The position numbers and the translations under genes are program-made. The notes beneath the pieces are model-generated. The model had not been told where the DNA came from, did not search any database, and saw nothing but the letters and a program-made list of their open reading frames with translations. From NCBI GenBank assembly GCA_030686115.1, contig CP131612.1, forward strand, positions 992,001-1,056,000: a stretch of DNA of 64,000 nt, given 5' to 3'. Source of the stretch: Psychrobacter cibarius (GTDB lineage Bacteria; Pseudomonadota; Gammaproteobacteria; Pseudomonadales; Moraxellaceae). Positions 10,518 to 20,833 of this stretch are shown in pieces (the first letter of the stretch is position 1; the number at the start of each line of letters is the position of its first letter).

Positions 10518-10934
10518 ATGCCAATTATGATAAAACAAACCCTATTGCAAGCGTTGCCAACTGTTGCTGATTGGCACTTTCCAACCATACCTGCTCATCG
10601 TGCACAAGATGGCGATACGGACGGCGAGACCTCGCCACAAGCAGATGTACTGGTAGCAGAGCCAGAAGTGGCTAAGCCGCCTATGTATGCAGTCGTTATG
10701 TATAATGATAATTATACGCCGATGGAGTTCGTTGTTTATATTTTACAGTCTGAATTTCGTCATAGTATGGATTCGGCAGTCGAAGTTATGCTAACGATTC
10801 ATAACAGTAGCAAAGGCATTGCTGGTATCTATCCTAAAGATATCGCTGAGACCAAAGCCAAAAAGGTAAATAGTCTGGCACATCGTGAAGGCTATCCCTT
10901 ATTGACCCAGATTGAGCCACATCAAGGCGAATAA
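10518..10934 (+). CDS. clpS: ATP-dependent Clp protease adaptor ClpS
   Basis: ClpS delivers N-degron substrates to ClpAP. The core PPMYAVVMYNDNYTPMEFVVYIL with a following HSSKGIAGIY-like segment (HNSSKGIAGIYPKDIAETKA) is the ClpS fold; the DNYTPME stretch lines the N-end rule pocket. At 138 aa it is about 30 residues longer than E. coli ClpS because of an N-terminal flexible region. An in-frame ATG at 10527 is an alternative start. No good ribosome site is visible before either. clpA follows on the same strand, but 722 bases away. Confidence 0.93.
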   Translation: MPIMIKQTLLQALPTVADWHFPTIPAHRAQDGDTDGETSPQADVLVAEPEVAKPPMYAVVMYNDNYTPMEFVVYILQSEFRHSMDSAVEVMLTIHNSSKGIAGIYPKDIAETKAKKVNSLAHREGYPLLTQIEPHQGE

Positions 10935-11656
10935 GAAAATAGCGTAAATATGAATTTAAAGTTCTATCTTCTTCTCGTGTTTCTATCTTATTATTTCCAA
11001 TGGTTTTATCGTTTAGAAACCCTTTCAAGCTCTAAAAACCGCTCATTGTGAGCTTGATAGGTACTCTGTATCCAAGCAGTCACTCATAAATTCCTTATTA
11101 TAAAAATTTCCTAACCTTGATTTTTCTTTAATATACCCTTATCTATATTAAGTCATCACATCAAACAGCTGTCTAAATTTTATAGAAATGATTGCTGCAC
11201 TCGTATCATTTTCTAGTCATCCTATTAACTTGAATTTTTCTATAATTTAATTAGCTGATGGCTTAAAAAAGTCATTTGTATCTTTCATTTTCTCACTTAT
11301 TATTCTATTACCCATTTCTCCTTTATTTGCTCAGCTTTTGAAGCTTTCATACTATTTCTTTACTATAAGTATTGATGCGCAGTACGCCTTGATACATTTT
11401 AGTCTGTGTTAATAGATTGACTCTTCTTAAGTATCGTGTTGAGATAAAGAAAAGCAAGTATGAGTGATCAAAACGCTTAATTGGTGATAAGTAGATAGCA
11501 CTGCTACTTGAGTAATACATGGTCAATATCATTTAGCGCTGTCTTTTGATAATACAGATTTAGCCCTTGAACAATCCATCTGTCGCCCTGATTTACTTAC
11601 TAACTCATTCATAAAGCTATCAATTATAAAGATAGGTATAACCGTAGGAAGTCGTT
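10935..11656. other. 722-bp AT-rich gap between clpS and clpA
   Basis: No credible gene is present; a 61-codon minus-strand frame at 11347-11532 has no ribosome site and no recognisable content. An 8-bp inverted repeat TCAAGCTC/GAGCTTGA (11025-11032, 11050-11057) is the only structure seen, without a T tract. In most relatives clpS and clpA are close neighbours, so this gap probably holds a separate clpA promoter. Confidence 0.5.
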
Positions 11657-14230
11657 ATGTTAAGTCGTCATCTTGAAGTTTCTTTGCGTTTAGCAATGAC
11701 ACTTGCGCGCCAAAAATCGCATGAGTACCTCACTGTTGAGCATTTATTATTGGCGTTATTAGAGAATACTCACGCTGCCAATACATTAACTGCCTGTAAT
11801 GCCAATGTTTCAACGCTGCGTACCGAGTTAGAAGCTTATATCAATAAGCATACGCCAACGGTAGACGCAGATACGGAGCAGTCACCGCAGCCAACCCAAA
11901 GCTTTGATCGTATTCTGCAGCGTGCTATTTTCCATGTGCAATCTATTGGTGGTGGTCGCCTTGTTGAAGGCTCAGACATTTTAGTATCTATGTTTTCAGA
12001 GCACGATACTTATGCGGTTTACTTGCTCAAAAAACAGGGCATAAGTCGTCTTGAGCTGACCCAGTACTTATCACATGGTCAAGATAAAGACGAGCCATCC
12101 GAGCCACGTGCTTCTATGACGGGTGAACGCCGTAGTGCCTCAGAAAAAACCAGTAAGGATCCCTTGGTTGAGTTTGCGACCAACCTAAACCAGCGGGCTG
12201 CCGAAGGTAAGACTGATCCATTGATTGGACGTGGCCCTGAAATTGAGCGCGCCGCTCAAGTGCTATGCCGCCGCCGTAAAAATAACCCGTTATTGGTGGG
12301 CGAGCCAGGCGTTGGTAAAACCTCGATTGCTGAAGGCTTGGCGTGGTTGATTATTAATGATAAAGCACCGAAACCATTGAACGGCTGTGTGATTTATAGC
12401 CTTGATATTGGCTCATTAATTGCTGGTACTAAATATCGCGGTGATTTTGAAAAACGCATGAAGTCACTGCTTGATGCGCTAAAGAAAAAGCCCAGTGCAA
12501 TCTTATTTATTGATGAGATTCATATGATTATTGGCGCAGGGTCGTCAATGAGTAGCAATATGGACGTATCAAACTTGATTAAGCCAGCACTTGCTAATGG
12601 TGAGCTGCGCTGTATCGGCTCAACTACCTTTACCGAATACCGTCAAGTGTTTGAAAAAGACCATGCACTGTCACGTCGTTTCCAGAAGATTGATGTCAAA
12701 GAGCCGAGTGTTGACGATACAATTGATATTTTACGCGGTCTGAAGCCTCGTTATGAGGAATTTCATAACGTTGAATATACTGATGAAGCGTTGGTCACCG
12801 CCGTTCAATTATCTGCTAAGCATATTCACGAGCGTTTTTTACCAGATAAAGCGATTGATGTGATTGACGAAGCAGGTGCCTATAAGCGTTTAGGCGTGAT
12901 TCCTGATGCTAATGATATTGATGCAGAAGAAAGCTTCATTGCGGATATAGAGCAAGATTTTGATGCTCAGATTGATGCTGATGTTGAGGGTCTCGATGGT
13001 GACACGTATAGCGATAGCGAAATGCAGGATGAAGCGGAAACTGCAAAAGCCAACGATCGTGCCAAATCGTTCAGTGAGTCAAAAAGTGCCAAGGCTAAGA
13101 AAAAACCACCGATGAAAATCGATGTGGCAGATATTGAAGCGATTGTTGCCAAGCTTGCACGTATTCCGCCCAAGTCAGTATCGAGTGATGATAAGAGTAT
13201 TCTTCAGCACTTAGATCGTGATCTTAAGCACTTAGTGTTTGGTCAAGATGAGGCAATTGAAACCTTAGCCGATGCCATTAAGCTATCGCGTGCCGGTCTC
13301 AAAGCACCAGATAAGCCTATCGGCTCGTTTATGTTTGCCGGTCCTACTGGGGTGGGTAAAACCGAAGTTTCACGTCAATTGGCAAATTTGTTAGGCGTAG
13401 AACTGGTTCGTTTTGATATGTCAGAATATATGGAAGCCCATACTGCTTCACGTCTGATTGGTGCGCCTCCTGGCTATGTCGGTTATGATCAAGGTGGTTT
13501 GTTGACTGAAAAAATCAATCAACATCCACATTGTGTTTTATTGCTTGATGAGATTGAAAAAGCGCACCCTGATGTCTTCAACTTGTTACTGCAAGTCATG
13601 GATCATGGTACGTTGACTGATAACAATGGTCGTGTGGCTATCTTTAAGCAAGTCATTGTGATTATGACGACCAACGTTGGTGCTGATAGTATTAGCCGCT
13701 CTTCAATGGGCTTTACTCAGCAAGACCATAGCCGTGATAATACGGAGTCGCTCAAACGTGTCTTTACGCCAGAGTTCCGTAACCGTTTAGATGCCATCAT
13801 CCAATTTAACCCATTAGATACCTCCGTGGTAGTATCTGTGGTTGATAAATTCTTGGTTGAGCTACAAGTCCAGCTTGATGATAAACAAGTCACCTTAGAG
13901 ATTGATGACGAAGTACGCGATTACTTGGCTCACAAAGGCTATGATCGCCTAATGGGTGCACGCCCAATGCAGCGTCTGATTCAAGATGAGATCAAAAAGT
14001 CATTGGCAAGTATGATTTTGTTTGGTGATTTGGTCAATGGCGGGGTAGTACATCTTACCTTAGAGCCTGAAGCTAATGATGAGCAAGATGGTGATTCTGT
14101 TAAGCTTGATAAGTACAGTGGTAAGACGGATTATAAGTCTACAGATAAAGGATCAGCAGATAGTCGCATTATCTTAACGGTCGTTGAGACTCATGAGCCA
14201 CATCCAGACTCTGAGTCACTCGCCAGCTAA
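11657..14230 (+). CDS. clpA: ATP-dependent Clp protease ATP-binding subunit ClpA
   Basis: ClpA is the AAA+ unfoldase of ClpAP. An N-domain (about 1-145) is followed by D1 with Walker A GEPGVGKT at 215-222 and LFIDEIH, and D2 with Walker A GPTGVGKT at 562-569 and LLLDEIEK. The ClpP-docking loop reads MGF (684-686) where E. coli ClpA has IGL. At 857 aa it is about 100 residues longer than E. coli ClpA. The extra length is an acidic, Lys/Ser-rich insertion between D1 and D2 (about 417-484) and a hydrophilic C-terminal tail. The ATG follows GTAGGAAG. Confidence 0.96.
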   Translation: MLSRHLEVSLRLAMTLARQKSHEYLTVEHLLLALLENTHAANTLTACNANVSTLRTELEAYINKHTPTVDADTEQSPQPTQSFDRILQRAIFHVQSIGGGRLVEGSDILVSMFSEHDTYAVYLLKKQGISRLELTQYLSHGQDKDEPSEPRASMTGERRSASEKTSKDPLVEFATNLNQRAAEGKTDPLIGRGPEIERAAQVLCRRRKNNPLLVGEPGVGKTSIAEGLAWLIINDKAPKPLNGCVIYSLDIGSLIAGTKYRGDFEKRMKSLLDALKKKPSAILFIDEIHMIIGAGSSMSSNMDVSNLIKPALANGELRCIGSTTFTEYRQVFEKDHALSRRFQKIDVKEPSVDDTIDILRGLKPRYEEFHNVEYTDEALVTAVQLSAKHIHERFLPDKAIDVIDEAGAYKRLGVIPDANDIDAEESFIADIEQDFDAQIDADVEGLDGDTYSDSEMQDEAETAKANDRAKSFSESKSAKAKKKPPMKIDVADIEAIVAKLARIPPKSVSSDDKSILQHLDRDLKHLVFGQDEAIETLADAIKLSRAGLKAPDKPIGSFMFAGPTGVGKTEVSRQLANLLGVELVRFDMSEYMEAHTASRLIGAPPGYVGYDQGGLLTEKINQHPHCVLLLDEIEKAHPDVFNLLLQVMDHGTLTDNNGRVAIFKQVIVIMTTNVGADSISRSSMGFTQQDHSRDNTESLKRVFTPEFRNRLDAIIQFNPLDTSVVVSVVDKFLVELQVQLDDKQVTLEIDDEVRDYLAHKGYDRLMGARPMQRLIQDEIKKSLASMILFGDLVNGGVVHLTLEPEANDEQDGDSVKLDKYSGKTDYKSTDKGSADSRIILTVVETHEPHPDSESLAS

Positions 14231-14253
14231 GTTTTTGCTGCTAATGTAATAAC

Positions 14254-14289
14254 AACGGTTACCATGTTACTGTGGTAGCCGTTTTTTTA
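14254..14289 (+). terminator. Intrinsic terminator after clpA
   Basis: An 11-bp stem AACGGTTACCA/TGGTAGCCGTT with one wobble pair and an 8-base loop is followed by a run of seven T. Confidence 0.9.
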
Positions 14290-14405
14290 TTGCTATAATT
14301 CATAACAACATCAAGGTATGAAATCACGAGCTCTCATGTGCGAGATTGGTTCACGCCCTCCATTCGATATTTATCTAATCGATAACAAATATAAAAGGAC
14401 ATACT

Positions 14406-15143
14406 ATGGAATTATTCGATGAACAAACGCCAAAATCGCCAGCGCAAAAGCAGGCTATTTTAGACAATGTGCGCTTGCCAGAAGATTGGAAAACGGCGTT
14501 AGCAGACGAGTTAACTTCTAACAATATGGACGACTTGCGTGCGTTTTTAAAAGAAGCCTATCAATCAGAAAACAGTATCTATCCGCCAGCACCCTTAATA
14601 TTTAACGCGTTAAACCTGACCCCTTTATCACAAGTTAAAGTCGTGATACTAGGTCAAGATCCTTATCATGGACCAGGGCAGGCAATGGGCTTATCGTTTT
14701 CAGTGCCCAAAGCCATTCCAAAGCCACCCTCACTCAATAATTTGTTAAAAGAGATGGCGAGTGACGTTGGTATCGCACCCTCAAAACATGGCGACCTGAC
14801 TTACTGGGCGCAGCAAGGAGTTTTGCTATTAAATAGCTCTCTGACCGTGCGAGAAAGTGAGCCAAATAGTCATCAAAATAAAGGTTGGGAGCAGTTTACC
14901 GATGCGGTGATTGATGTGGTTAATGAACAAACAGAACATACCGTATTTATATTGTGGGGCAGTAAAGCACAGAAAAAAGGCAAATATATCAATACTGATA
15001 AGCATCTTATTCTGACCGCTGTACACCCATCACCACTTGCTGCCAATCGTGGTGGGTTCTTTGGTTCCAAGCCGTTTTCTAAGACCAATGATTATCTGGT
15101 ACAGTATGGGCAAACGCCTATCGATTGGCAATTACCGCAATAG
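14406..15143 (+). CDS. ung: Uracil-DNA glycosylase, family 1
   Basis: Ung removes uracil from DNA and starts base excision repair. The water-activating motif GQDPYHGPGQA places the catalytic Asp at 85, and the DNA-intercalation motif HPSPLAANRGGFFGS starts at His207. The 245-aa length is slightly longer than E. coli Ung. AAAGGA lies about 7 bases before the ATG. tadA begins 12 bases downstream, so the two are probably co-transcribed. Confidence 0.97.
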   Translation: MELFDEQTPKSPAQKQAILDNVRLPEDWKTALADELTSNNMDDLRAFLKEAYQSENSIYPPAPLIFNALNLTPLSQVKVVILGQDPYHGPGQAMGLSFSVPKAIPKPPSLNNLLKEMASDVGIAPSKHGDLTYWAQQGVLLLNSSLTVRESEPNSHQNKGWEQFTDAVIDVVNEQTEHTVFILWGSKAQKKGKYINTDKHLILTAVHPSPLAANRGGFFGSKPFSKTNDYLVQYGQTPIDWQLPQ

Positions 15144-15155
15144 TTGTCAAAATAA

Positions 15156-15731
15156 ATGAAATATATACAAAATATAAGCTTGAAGCGATATCCAACCGCA
15201 AATAGTCAGTTAGTTATTGAAGATATGCAAGCCAGCGCATTTTGGTCACTTCAAGATATGAGCTGGATGAAAATAGCTCTCAAACTTGCTAGGCAAGGTG
15301 CTGAGCGTGGAGAGGTGCCAGTAGGGGCGATACTGGTACACGATCAGCAGATTATTGGTCAAGGATTTAATGAACCAATTGGGCGTCACGATGCGACCGC
15401 TCATGCCGAGATTGTCGCATTAAGAGAAGCGTGTGCGCGCTTAAAAAACTATCGTTTACCATTACAGACAACATTATACGTTACCTTAGAGCCTTGTACG
15501 ATGTGTATCGGAGCGCTCATTCATGCGCGGGTAGATAGATTGGTTTATGCAGCAAGCGAGCCACGAGCGGGTATGGTTGGTAGTCAAATAAATTTACCGA
15601 TACAGCCTTTTTATAATCATGCTATCGAAGTACATAATGGCTTATGTCGTGAGCATAGCAGCCAGATGCTTAAGACCTTTTTCCGTGAACGACGAAAAGC
15701 GGCAAAAAAGAAAGACAATATAAGCAATTAA
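15156..15731 (+). CDS. tadA: tRNA-specific adenosine deaminase TadA
   Basis: TadA makes inosine at the wobble position (34) of tRNA-Arg(ACG). The zinc site is complete: HAE at 83-85 and PCTMC at 113-117. GEVPVGAILV and the basic tail FFRERRKAAKKK are typical. At 191 aa it is about 20-25 residues longer than usual. ATG codons at 15225 and 15258 are plausible alternative starts, since no clear ribosome site precedes 15156. It lies 12 bases after ung. Confidence 0.94.
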   Translation: MKYIQNISLKRYPTANSQLVIEDMQASAFWSLQDMSWMKIALKLARQGAERGEVPVGAILVHDQQIIGQGFNEPIGRHDATAHAEIVALREACARLKNYRLPLQTTLYVTLEPCTMCIGALIHARVDRLVYAASEPRAGMVGSQINLPIQPFYNHAIEVHNGLCREHSSQMLKTFFRERRKAAKKKDNISN

Positions 15732-15902
15732 CAAGATATCATTCTTGCTGCTAGTGATGGGTAGGTTTCTTTGCTATAATATCGCCCTATTTGATGACGA
15801 AATGATGAATTAATTGTCAAGCGTTTGATAAATAAGTAAATATTTTTCTGCAGCTAGCATGCACTAAGCCGTATCAGTATCGTCTACTATTAAGTGAGTA
15901 TT

Positions 15903-16685
15903 ATGACCGTTTCTACAGCTGATAACGCTATACTTGATAACTTTAGTGCTGGCAGTAATTATAACCAAGCGCCAGTGTTGCGCTATCCAGTTATCTGCAT
16001 TGATGGACCAAGTGGGGCAGGTAAAGGTACGGTGACGTGGCGTTTGGCCCAAGCATTGAATTATCAACTGCTAGATTCAGGTTCTCTGTATCGTATCGTT
16101 GGACTCAAAGCATTTGAAGCGGGATTAGTTGCGGCAGACGGAAGCCAAGCCATTGACGAGATGGCTGTATTAGCATTGACGCAGCGCCTAGAGATTGCTT
16201 TTGTACCTAACAATGCATCAGGACGTGTTGATATTTTAGTGAATGGTGAAGCGGTTGGTGAGCAGGTTCGTAATGAAACCGTGGGCGGCTATGCATCACA
16301 AATAGCAGTATTTCCAAAAGTTCGCCAAGCATTACTAAAGTTGCAACAAGATATGGCAACTCGTTCTGGATTGGTCGCTGATGGTCGCGATATGGGGACG
16401 GTTGTGTTCCCAGATGCGGATGTAAAAGTGTATTTGACTGCCAGTGCTGAAGCGCGTGCCGAGCGCCGCGTAACACAGTTAATAAATGCTGGTCAGACGG
16501 CAGATTTTGACGCGATTTTAGCGACAATTAAAGCTCGTGATGATCGTGATGAGAATCGGTCGACTGCACCATCAAAGCCTGCAGAAGATGCTCTACTACT
16601 AGATAGCTCTAACTTAGATGCTGATGCAGTTTATGCACAAGTGAAAAGACATTGTCAGGATAAAGGTATTTTCTTTAATAGTTAA
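15903..16685 (+). CDS. cmk: Cytidylate kinase
   Basis: Cmk phosphorylates CMP and dCMP. The P-loop GPSGAGKG lies at 35-42, followed by LLDSGSLYR, the LVADGRDMGTVVFPDA motif and the Arg-rich lid AEARAERR. RDDRDENRSTAPSKPAEDA is typical of the family. A 30-residue N-terminal extension precedes the fold. The ATG at 15903 is taken; an in-frame GTG lies 9 bases upstream. It precedes rpsA, the usual cmk-rpsA order. Confidence 0.95.
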   Translation: MTVSTADNAILDNFSAGSNYNQAPVLRYPVICIDGPSGAGKGTVTWRLAQALNYQLLDSGSLYRIVGLKAFEAGLVAADGSQAIDEMAVLALTQRLEIAFVPNNASGRVDILVNGEAVGEQVRNETVGGYASQIAVFPKVRQALLKLQQDMATRSGLVADGRDMGTVVFPDADVKVYLTASAEARAERRVTQLINAGQTADFDAILATIKARDDRDENRSTAPSKPAEDALLLDSSNLDADAVYAQVKRHCQDKGIFFNS

Positions 16686-16995
16686 TAAAAACAAGTTAGT
16701 AAGTATGAAAAAGTTTCCTATACGCTTGATTTTAGTATAAAATCACAGTAGTAGACGCTAATAATCTCTAGAGAGTGATAAAAATATTCTTTCTAAATCA
16801 TAGAGATTTAAAAGTATAAGGCATTGCAATATAAGACAGTTGTTGCTAGTAAGTTTAATAAGTTATGTGCTTACTAACAACAAACGTTTTTATATATGAT
16901 TGTATGGGATATAAAACCAGTATTCTCGTTTTATGCAATCATAAATTTGATCCGTACTGTGCTGGACAGGATACGGCTATACAAAGGTAGACATA
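16686..16995 (+). promoter_or_regulatory. cmk-rpsA intergenic region with structured rpsA leader
   Basis: A 14-bp inverted repeat with one mismatch (16840-16853 with 16870-16883, 16-base loop) is followed by GTTTTTAT and may act as a terminator or attenuator. A second, imperfect repeat pairs the TATGATTG/ATAAAAC segments around 16895-16919 with GTTTTAT/CAATCATA around 16928-16943. A short CCGTA/TACGG stem sits near the start codon. S1 is known to autoregulate its own translation through a folded leader in E. coli, so such structure is reasonable here. No certain promoter could be picked. Confidence 0.5.
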
Positions 16996-18687
16996 ATGGA
17001 ATCATTTGCTGAACTATTTGAAGCGAGCATCGAAGAAACAGGTCTGGATATCGAGCGTGGCTCGGTTATCACTGGTACTGTTGTGGCCATTGATAACGAC
17101 TGGATCACTGTTGATACTGGTCTGAAATCTGAAGGTATCGTCGCTCGTGAAGAGTTTTTAAGCGAAGAAGGCGAACTTGAAGTTGAAGTTGGCGATAGCG
17201 TTGATGTCGTGGTTGAAGCGGTTGATAACGGCATGGGTCAAACCTTGCTTTCACGTGAAAAAGCCAAACGTGTTGAAACTTGGAACTTCCTTGAGAAAAT
17301 CGCTGACAATGATGAAATCGTAAAAGGTATCATCTCAAGCAAAGTGAAAGGCGGTTTCACTGTAGATATCGGTTCAGTACGCGCGTTCCTACCAGGTTCA
17401 TTGGTCGATGTTCGTCCTATCCGTGACACCACGCATCTTGAAGGCAAAGAGCTAGAATTCAAAGTTATCAAACTTGATCAAAAACGCAACAACGTTGTTG
17501 TTAGCCGTCGTGCAGTTATGGAAGCTGAAAATTCAGCTGAGCGCGAAGAGCTATTGAACAAGCTTGAAGAAGGCATCGAGATCGAAGGTATTGTTAAGAA
17601 CCTTACTGATTACGGCGCATTCGTTGATCTAGGTGGTATCGATGGTCTATTGCACATCACTGACATGGCATGGCGCCGTATCAAGCATCCATCTGAAGTT
17701 GTTGAAGTTGGTCAAGACCTAAAAGTTAAAGTATTGAAGTTTGACCGTGAGCGCAATCGCGTTAGCCTAGGTCTAAAACAACTTGGTACTGATCCTTGGG
17801 ATAACGTTGGCGGCACTTACCCAGTAGGTAGTGTGGTTAAAGCACGCGTCACCAACTTAACTGATTATGGTTGTTTCGCTGAGATTTCTGAAGGTATTGA
17901 AGGTCTAGTACACGTGTCAGAAATGGATCATACCAACAAAAACATCCACCCATCAAAAGTTGTTCAAGTGGGCGATGAAGTTGAAGTAATGATTCTTGAT
18001 ATCGATGAAGAACGTCGTCGTATCAGCCTAGGTATCAAACAAACTCTAGCTAACCCATGGGATGAGTTTGATAAGAAACATGAGCGCGGTGATAAAATCA
18101 CTGGTACGATCAAATCAATCACTGACTTCGGTATCTTTATCGGTCTAGACGGTGGTATTGATGGTCTTGTTCATCTATCTGATATCTCTTGGAACGAAAC
18201 TGGCGAAGACGCTATCCGTAACTACAATAAAGGCGACACCGTTGAAGCAATGGTATTGTCAGTAGATGCAGAAGCAAACCGTATTAGCCTAGGCGTGAAG
18301 CAGTTAAGCTCTGATCCATTCAACGAATACCTAGTCAACAATGACCGCGGTGCTATCGTTAATGGTAAAGTAAAAGAAGTAGATGCTAAAGGCGCTACTA
18401 TCGAGCTTGCTGACGAAGTTGAAGCGTATCTACGTGCCTCTGAAATTCAACGTGATCGCGTTGAAGATGCGACTAAGCATTTGAGCGTTGGTGATGACGT
18501 TGAAGCGAAAATCATCAGTGTTGATCGTAAAACTCGCAACATCAACTTGTCTATCAAAGCGAAAGACGAAGCTGAAGAGCGTCAAGCGATTAAAGAGCTA
18601 AGCAGCACTAGCACGACTAGTACTACTGCCAGTTCTGATGCACAGCCAAAAACAATTGGTGACTTGATCAAAGAGCAAATGCAGTAA
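16996..18687 (+). CDS. rpsA: 30S ribosomal protein S1
   Basis: S1 brings mRNA to the 30S subunit. Six S1 RNA-binding repeats are visible at about 22-87, 105-171, 192-260, 277-347, 364-434 and 451-520, with signatures such as [27 protein letters not shown] and [29 protein letters not shown]. The C-terminus [10 protein letters not shown] is typical. The 563-aa length is close to E. coli (557). Only a weak AAGG ribosome site precedes the ATG, as is common for rpsA. Codon use is regular, as expected for a highly expressed gene. Confidence 0.98.
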   Translation: MESFAELFEASIEETGLDIERGSVITGTVVAIDNDWITVDTGLKSEGIVAREEFLSEEGELEVEVGDSVDVVVEAVDNGMGQTLLSREKAKRVETWNFLEKIADNDEIVKGIISSKVKGGFTVDIGSVRAFLPGSLVDVRPIRDTTHLEGKELEFKVIKLDQKRNNVVVSRRAVMEAENSAEREELLNKLEEGIEIEGIVKNLTDYGAFVDLGGIDGLLHITDMAWRRIKHPSEVVEVGQDLKVKVLKFDRERNRVSLGLKQLGTDPWDNVGGTYPVGSVVKARVTNLTDYGCFAEISEGIEGLVHVSEMDHTNKNIHPSKVVQVGDEVEVMILDIDEERRRISLGIKQTLANPWDEFDKKHERGDKITGTIKSITDFGIFIGLDGGIDGLVHLSDISWNETGEDAIRNYNKGDTVEAMVLSVDAEANRISLGVKQLSSDPFNEYLVNNDRGAIVNGKVKEVDAKGATIELADEVEAYLRASEIQRDRVEDATKHLSVGDDVEAKIISVDRKTRNINLSIKAKDEAEERQAIKELSSTSTTSTTASSDAQPKTIGDLIKEQMQ

Positions 18688-19013
18688 GCTGCACGTTATT
18701 GATATAAGATTATAAAAGAAGCGACTATGGTCGCTTTTTTTTTGCTTAAATTTTAAGTGTCCTATTAATCAATGAGGTTTTTGCTCAAACAAGCAAACTC
18801 TTATTTCCATTTACCGTAATATCCGCTATCATTTGCAACATTGAGTAACGAGATGTGAATTATTACTTATTTAAGACACTGATATTGTTTTAGTGAATAG
18901 CTATTTATCCTTATGATCTTGACGTATAGCTTGTCTTAAAAGTAACCAACTATCGAAAATGATGGTTCAATTCACAGTCATCTTATCCATTAATCAACAA
19001 GGCAAGCGTAATA
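18688..19013. other. Intergenic region rpsA-ihfB
   Basis: The region carries the rpsA terminator and then about 270 bases of leader for ihfB. I see no ORF and no clear promoter match. Confidence 0.5.
18719..18743 (+). terminator. Intrinsic terminator after rpsA
   Basis: A 7-bp GC-containing stem AAGCGAC/GTCGCTT with a TATG loop is followed by nine T. Confidence 0.94.
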
Positions 19014-19319
19014 ATGCAGCAAGCGATTAACAAGTCCGAATTTATTAGTAATTTAAGTGCGAACTGTGACAATATGACTGATACTGTAGTCGATGATGCA
19101 GTACGTGAAATATTAAACTTGATGACCGATACGTTAGCCAATGATGGACGCGTAGAAGTTCGTGGTTTTGGCAGTTTTTGTCTGCACCATCGTCGTGCCC
19201 GTATGGGTCGAAATCCTAAGACAGGAGAAAGCGTACCTGTACCAGCCAAAGCGATACCGCACTTTAAACCAGGTAAAGCATTACGTGAAGCAGTCAATGA
19301 TACAGTAGCAAATAGCTAA
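19014..19319 (+). CDS. ihfB: Integration host factor subunit beta
   Basis: IhfB pairs with IhfA to bend DNA in recombination, replication and transcription. The DNABII signature runs [22 protein letters not shown], and VPHFKPGK-like IPHFKPGKALRE follows. It resembles E. coli IhfB more than HU (VRGFGSF, PHFKPGK). The 101-aa length is slightly long. Its place directly after rpsA is the conserved gammaproteobacterial position of ihfB. Confidence 0.95.
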   Translation: MQQAINKSEFISNLSANCDNMTDTVVDDAVREILNLMTDTLANDGRVEVRGFGSFCLHHRRARMGRNPKTGESVPVPAKAIPHFKPGKALREAVNDTVANS

Positions 19320-19491
19320 GTGTGTTATAAAGTATTTATTGGGTAAAATTGCCAACAAGAGTGCTTGCCAGCCATTTTTGCTAGAATTTATCACTAATGA
19401 GTTTATAAGCATATAAATGTGTGGGTTGATGAAGGTTTTAAAGTGCTATTTTTAAAACACTAACGACATTCCAAATCGAGGTAGACGTCTC

Positions 19492-19905
19492 ATGCGCTTT
19501 TTACTATTTGTATTGCTGTTTTTGAGCTTTGCTTATTCACTTGGTTTGGTGTTGGCAAATAATACCGAAGTTGGCGTAAATTTATTATTCTCGCAAGCAC
19601 CGACGATGAATCTAGGATTGCTGCTGATTTTATGCCTTATGCTTGGTATTGTTATCGGCATCTTGTTGGCACTACTTATCTTCCGTGTTTTACAGAATAA
19701 GTGGGAAATCTCGCGTTTGCAAAAAGCGAATGTGAACTTGCAAGCGCAATTGACACAAGCCAATGCTGTCATTGATCGCCAAGCAAGTGCACCAACGGTG
19801 GAAGAAGCTGTTTATGGTTCGACAGCAACCAATGTGCAAGTGCAAGACGCAGAAGTACTTACTGTAGATGAAGGCGCGACACTTACCAAACAAAAGCGAG
19901 AATAA
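19492..19905 (+). CDS. LapA family (DUF1049) membrane protein
   Basis: This 137-aa protein has two hydrophobic segments (about 2-22 and 41-66) with a short periplasmic loop NNTEVGVNLLFSQAP, then a cytoplasmic helix. That is the layout of LapA/YciS proteins, which work with LapB to control LpxC turnover and lipopolysaccharide assembly in E. coli. An ihfB-lapA order is also known there. lapB is not in the window next to it; pyrF follows instead. The GAGGTAGACGTCTC stretch upstream gives a usable ribosome site. Confidence 0.88.
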   Translation: MRFLLFVLLFLSFAYSLGLVLANNTEVGVNLLFSQAPTMNLGLLLILCLMLGIVIGILLALLIFRVLQNKWEISRLQKANVNLQAQLTQANAVIDRQASAPTVEEAVYGSTATNVQVQDAEVLTVDEGATLTKQKRE

Positions 19906-19979
19906 ATTATATTTTGTACTGGTCTATGAGCAGTCCATATATAGTGTTTTGATAATTCTGATATAGATATGGTAAAACC

Positions 19980-20678
19980 ATGAATAATACAATGAACTCC
20001 CCAGTCATCGTTGCCTTAGATAATATGACGATGGAGGCATCGATAGCATTAGCTGATCAGTTAGATCCAACATCATGCCGCTTAAAAGTGGGTAAAGAGC
20101 TATTTACTCGCTGTGGTCCTGAGATAGTTAAGGCGCTACATCAGCGTAATTTTGACGTATTTCTAGACTTGAAATTCCATGATATTCCTAATACTACCGC
20201 TCAAGCGGTACTAGCGGCAGCTGAGCTTGGCGTATGGATGGTGAATGTGCATGCCAGCGCGGGCTTAGAGGCGATGTCATTGGCTAAACAGCGCTTGTTA
20301 GACGGTAATTTTGATACCTTGCTGATAGCCGTCACCGTGCTGACCTCTATGGATAATCAAGCATTGATGCAAACAGGTATTACCGATGGTCTAGATGCGC
20401 AAGTGAGTCGATTGGCACAATTAACCAAGCAAGCAGGTCTTGATGGCGTGGTCTGTTCAGCGCAAGAAGCTAAAACGCTCAAGACACTATGTGGTCAAGA
20501 TTTTAAATTGATTACCCCTGGTATTCGCTTGCTAGACGACAATGCAGATGATCAAAAACGTATTTGCACGCCAAAACAGGCGTTAGACGATGGTTCTGAT
20601 TATTTGGTGATTGGTCGTTCAATTACTCAGGCAGCAGATCCTGCGGCTAAATTACAAAAGATACTCCGAGGTATTTAG
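19980..20678 (+). CDS. pyrF: Orotidine 5'-phosphate decarboxylase
   Basis: PyrF makes UMP from OMP. The family signature [10 protein letters not shown] starts at residue 63, with Lys65 the catalytic proton donor. VIVALDN at the N-terminus and [18 protein letters not shown] and [11 protein letters not shown] near the C-terminus complete the TIM barrel. The 232-aa length is normal. A second in-frame ATG lies 12 bases in. It closes the rpsA-ihfB-lapA-pyrF group, and a strong terminator follows. Confidence 0.97.
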   Translation: MNNTMNSPVIVALDNMTMEASIALADQLDPTSCRLKVGKELFTRCGPEIVKALHQRNFDVFLDLKFHDIPNTTAQAVLAAAELGVWMVNVHASAGLEAMSLAKQRLLDGNFDTLLIAVTVLTSMDNQALMQTGITDGLDAQVSRLAQLTKQAGLDGVVCSAQEAKTLKTLCGQDFKLITPGIRLLDDNADDQKRICTPKQALDDGSDYLVIGRSITQAADPAAKLQKILRGI

Positions 20679-20738
20679 ATACTTATAAAATATTTTGATA
20701 TTTACAAAGCGTTTAGCATTTTATAGTGTCAGCATGAT

Positions 20739-20770
20739 AAAAAAGACAGCCTAATCCGCTGTCTTTTTTT
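20739..20770 (+). terminator. Intrinsic terminator after pyrF
   Basis: A 12-bp stem AAAAAAGACAGC/GCTGTCTTTTTT with a 7-base loop carries its own T tract. Confidence 0.95.
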
Positions 20771-20833
20771 AATTTTTGCGGGTATATCAAAAAGTGCTAA
20801 ACTATTTACGTTTATTTAATGATATTAGAACTT

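Noticed and set aside
11347..11532. 61-codon minus-strand frame in the clpS-clpA gap
   Set aside because: No ribosome site, AT-rich random-looking peptide, no family resemblance.
15771..15781. TATAAT near 15774 as the cmk promoter
   Set aside because: No -35-like hexamer at a proper distance could be found.
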